From contig CM114271.1 in assembly GCA_050084515.1 (NCBI GenBank), forward strand, positions 51,460,001 to 51,524,000: 64,000 nt of DNA, given 5' to 3'. Under the pieces are notes generated by a model that saw only the letters and a list, made by a program, of their open reading frames with translations, had not been told where the DNA came from and did not search any database. Of the stretch, positions 57,897-64,000 are shown in pieces. The translations under genes were made by a program, and so were the position numbers. Position 1 is the first letter of the stretch. Every line of letters begins with the position of its first letter. The DNA is from Blasia pusilla. Its lineage: Eukaryota > Marchantiophyta > Marchantiopsida > Blasiales.

Positions 57897-59290
57897 TCAA
57901 TGCCATAGCGGCAATCTGCACCTGTAGCTGGTGTCTCTGAGCAGCCATCCTAGCCTCACGCCTGGTGTTTCCCTCGACGCGTTTAGGTGGTGGGACTCTT
58001 CCTCCTCCACGGGCAACTCCACTACCCTATTGGGCAACTTTAGGTCCTCATCCCCCAATGGTTCCACCTGGTGCACAACCTCTACGTTCACCCGGACTCG
58101 CTACTTGCTCTAGTGTCCTCTCCGGACCTCGATCCAGATGTAAATCACAATGTAAATTGAAACACCTAGCGCGTGTGTGACCATACCTCTGACAATAGTC
58201 ACACTCATAACTTCTTGGTGCAGCACCATCTCCTTTTCCATGATGAGGCACACGTCCATGATCTTGACGAGTGCAATTGCATTCATGTTGGGCTCCACCA
58301 CATGACCAACAAGTAATTGCTGGTGGCTGATGTAGAGCCGCATATGAAGGTGCAAATGTGTGTGGCATTGCCTCCCGGTATCCTCCCTGAGCTCGTGGTG
58401 CCACCGTGGGCCTATCTTGGAGTCCACATTGTTACAATGGTGGTGCAAGCAATCCTGACTTCTCTCACCGAGAACCCATGGTGGCTACGCTCTCCTCCGC
58501 CATGTTGCCCTCAATGTTCTCGATGGTCCTAAGAACATCTCTCAACGTAGGTGAGGTGTTCATAAGAAGTACCCCCTCCCGCACCTGTGTCTGCGAGGGT
58601 CCCGTCCAGCATCGCGTACTATGACTGGATAGCCTGAGCCTCTGTCATCCCCTAAGTGACGTTGATCAACCGGCGAAAGCGAATGTAAGCCTCACAAAAA
58701 CTCTTACGGGGATGCCTCTAGAAGTCATGGATGCTCTGCAACTTCTCCGTCCGTACCTCCTAATAGCTCGCCCTAAACTCAACAAACAACTCAACCACGG
58801 GGTTGAACTTGGGACGAACCCGACTGGAGGGTGCAACCACTCCATTGCGAGTTCCCCCTCTTAAAACATCACTAGTGGAAGAGGAAGTACCCTCTCCTCA
58901 CTCCTCCTCCTCATCTGAGAATGGCTCCGTCCATGACACATAGTGTGGGTCATAGTAGAGTCGCCATACCTCAATCTCGTGTGCATATCTCTGGGATAAC
59001 TCATGGTAATCGTCCATGGGTGCCCCCTCTTAATGCTAGAACATACCGTTCTATGCTGTAAACAGCTCGAACTCTCAAGAGTTCCTAGCCCATTGAGAGT
59101 ACCACCAACTCCTAAACTGCGCGATCAAGTCGTGCAAACCTAACGTGCTTATTGCACATGAGAACCTACGTGGTGCTCTACCCTGAACGTCCATCTCGTA
59201 CGCCCAAGCTGTAGGACTACTCAATGTGAGTGGAAAAACACTACTCAACTCCTCTAGGCCCTCCTCCTTGTTTGAAGACGACACAGAAGA
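57897..59290 (-). pseudogene. gag of copy C
   Basis: Runs from about 59290 (SSSNKEEGLEELS, where the ATG of copy B is GTG) through LHDLIAQFRSWWYSQWARN to the zinc-knuckle segment 58404-58048, with CWSCGGAQHECNC and the standard knuckle CDYCQRYGHTRARC. The 58091-57897 stretch equals the end of gag and start of the linker in copy B. Stops and frame changes between 58405 and 59075 break it. Confidence 0.85.
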
Positions 59291-60060
59291 AGGTCGAAGT
59301 GGTTCCGCACGTGGAGACCCTTGAAACCTTGCACCACTTTACATAAATCCTCTAGAGCTACTCTCAGGTCCAATACCTTGCCTCTCAAAATCCCGAAAGG
59401 ACGCCGTGATGACCATCGTGCCTCCCTCATAAAATCCCTCTCAACCTCGCGATTTATCAGGCAATCACTCAATCTAACATGCGGCACTCTAGCTACACTC
59501 TCTCACTAAGACGTGTGTTCTGCGGCAACAAATGGCGTGTGCGGTAAATCAACACATCTATAGTCTCATCGATAAATCATCCTCAACTCTAGACATCGCA
59601 CACACATCTATGTTCCCCTCAACCCATACCTCATCAATGCTCTCAGCATCAGCACAAAACCCAATATCCCAAATAACTTCCCAATACCCGGAATTCCCTC
59701 ACACGTGCACGGTAAGAGATCTGAATGTGAACCTGACAATAATGTCAATGTCGCACCTCGGCAAAAGAAAATATCGATCCCAACTATGTCATGAAGACAA
59801 CTCCTCCAATCAGCAAGTTGTACATCTCTTGTACTATCATTGCTCAAACCTCGTCAATATGTGGTGCGGATCCAGCCGTACAGTGTGGCACTGGTGGCAC
59901 GGAACGGCTACAGAAAGACACGGCACTCGATAATAGGATGCGGCACTCCGCAGATGATCCTCCTCAATCAGCAATACAGACGCTCTACTCCTTAGTGAAG
60001 GAGGGGCTCTGTGATTGAGATGGTGTGGTGTGGCCACGAGCGACACGGTGTCGTGTCGAG
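59291..60060 (-). other. 5' leader of copy C, gag-proximal part
   Basis: Aligns with 29830-30560 of copy B and 1689-2421 of copy A, including TATTTGGGATATTGGGTTTT near 59660-59680. No open frame of interest. Confidence 0.7.
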
Positions 60061-61440
<1,380 letters not shown>

Positions 61441-62384
61441 TTTACTATACGACAACGGCATGACAATCAATGGCGCGTTGTGGCCACAAGCGTCACGGCA
61501 CGGTACTTGATCGTCGTCGAGCGGCTACCAATCGCAACATAGCATAATAAAATCAAAACCCAAACACCATAACCCAAGGTCGCCTTCCATCACTGATTGA
61601 TGACGAAAGTGCAATGACGATGTCGGCTACAACAAACTTCGTGGTGATGGCCCAAGTTAGAGAATCAATGATCGTCATGGAAGATCCTCCACTCGATAAT
61701 GGCGGAAATGGCAACCAAGGATGGACAATGGCCGAACGCGGCTCTAAGCAACGCTAGGCGGTGGCAGCGGCCTATGGTGGATGGTGTAGTTGAACGTTGA
61801 TGGTGACCATTTATAATCGACAACAAACCGTTGACGGTGACTATATCGGCGACGGTGGCTTGTTTACCGTTTGAACAATTTTCCCCTAAAATTTTCCTCA
61901 AAGACTCGCCATAAATTTTTTCTTGCAAGTCTCAATTGCACATTTTCTATTGCACAGCGTGCATAACTTCACGATCTACAATGACGTTAACAAATATTTT
62001 GAATCGGACATGCTCGTAGAAACAAACGGGGAGTGTCGTAAACCCAACGTCTCTTTCTCCTAGACAAAATTTGGCAGCGCTTCTGCGCTGATTTCTCCCA
62101 GTGAAATTGTAAAACTTGTGAAAACACAAATCAGCAAGGTTCATGGTGCTCTCGAGAGCACCCACATGGGGAAATTCGCCCCCATACTCAATCCCTATCA
62201 AGAATTGGGGAGGGCTTTTGCGCGCCACTCTTCCACACGAAAATTTGTCAAAGGAAACAAAACAAATGAGCGGCTCCGGCTCTGGTGAGCACTCCCATGA
62301 AATGATGAATGGAGAATATGATTCCCAACTTGCAAAACCAGGGAGTGATCATTGAAGGCCCCCATGATCTCTCTTACTCATCGC
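61441..62384 (-). other. 5' leader of copy C, A1-proximal part
   Basis: Aligns with about 28890-29790 of copy B: GGGAGAAATCAGCGCAGAAGCGCTGC near 62100-62070, GTAGATCGTGAAGTTATGCA near 61980, and GGTAGCCGCTCGACGACGAT near 61530-61510. Noncoding. Confidence 0.75.
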
Positions 62385-62917
62385 ATTCTCTCTTTGTAAA
62401 TGAAGATCCAATCTCTTTCAACACCATAACTCTCAAATGTGTGCACTCTCACATGTCTCTCTCAATATCAAACTAAACTCACTATCCTAATGAGAGGCTT
62501 GGGTTACAGATACAAGGCAAGCAAGACCATAGCCCCTCGGCCTCATGCCAAGTGGTTCAACAAAGAGAGAATGAGCTCTTAAGCTCTCTCTCTCTCTCTC
62601 TCTCTCTCTAAGGTATACCCCTCCCCCTCTCCCAAGTTATCTCCATAGTAACCTATGCTCCCAAGTCACCACCTTGGCTCTTGACTTGATGTAGGATGTC
62701 AAAGGCCACTTACAACAAATAGAAAGTCGACCATATACTCAAAATGGTACTTACCTAAAATAGTAAGTTACTCCAAATGAGTCAAAACGAGAGGAAACTT
62801 ACTCTCTCAAGTTTCCTCGTGCCTCGGCATGTCATCCTCGACCTCTTGAGCCCGTCCTCAACTACTCCCAAAGGCACTCTATTAGATCTCATCGATCTAT
62901 CCTAAAAGAGGGTGACA
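62385..62917 (-). repeat. 5' terminal repeat A1, copy C (complete)
   Basis: Starts TGTCACCCTC at 62917 on the minus strand, shares GGATAGATCGATGAGATCT with the A2 repeats, and runs to GATTGGATCTTCATTTAC, after which the leader follows. It contains a 26-bp (CT)n stretch at about 62584-62609. No B repeat adjoins it. Confidence 0.9.
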
Positions 62918-62924
62918 TCTTCTT
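62918..62924. repeat. Target-site duplication of copy C, right side
   Basis: TCTTCTT, identical to 46436-46442, directly outside the TGTC terminus of A1. Confidence 0.7.

Positions 62925-64000
<1,076 letters not shown>

Overview
This is a nuclear window from a streptophyte, most likely a seed-free land plant or a relative. The organism class is inferred from one intron-rich plant-type GSK3/SHAGGY kinase gene with short introns, plus plant-style Ty3/gypsy, CACTA and hAT transposons. No species can be named. Most of the window is nested and decayed mobile DNA around one host-gene island.

Layout. 1-1688: broken gypsy fragment of an ordinary chromovirus-like family. 1689-10342 (+): copy A of an unusual Ty3/gypsy family, 5'-truncated. 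10343-28411: the low-repeat host island, with a complete 12-coding-exon GSK3-like kinase on the minus strand (15621-18899) and GC-rich upstream DNA. 28412-38630 (+): copy B, the most complete, with an open gag of 437 codons. 38631-46442: AT-rich DNA with a decayed CACTA/TNP2 transposase on the minus strand. 46443-62917 (-): copy C, bounded by 5'-TGTC...GACA-3' termini and a perfect 7-bp direct repeat, and broken by a 4.3-kb hAT-type insertion and two smaller insertions. 62918-64000: flank with a 112-bp (GA)n array.

The exciting part is the A/B/C family. Its pol is arranged as protease, cytosine-5 DNA methyltransferase (DNMT), reverse transcriptase, RNase H, DDE integrase and PHD finger. The DNMT has the motif order I-IV-VI-VIII-IX-X, which resembles Dnmt3 and is not the permuted order of plant DRM. 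The PHD finger sits where chromoviruses carry a chromodomain. The element therefore seems to carry its own epigenetic writer and reader.

The ends are also unusual. The 5' end has only repeat A (about 0.5 kb), while the 3' end reads B1-A2-B2, where B is about 130 bp. This is the split-direct-repeat layout known from PAT/Ngaro tyrosine-recombinase elements, here on an element with a DDE integrase. B1 meets A2 at GACA-NN-TGTC, which looks like a junction between two LTR ends. All three pol regions carry stops, many explained by C-to-T or G-to-A changes, so none looks autonomous as it stands.

Limits: everything was read by eye. Family placement, repeat edges (within about 10 bp unless flanked by a clear motif) and degenerate domain limits need alignment. 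Intergenic stretches where I saw nothing are listed as such.
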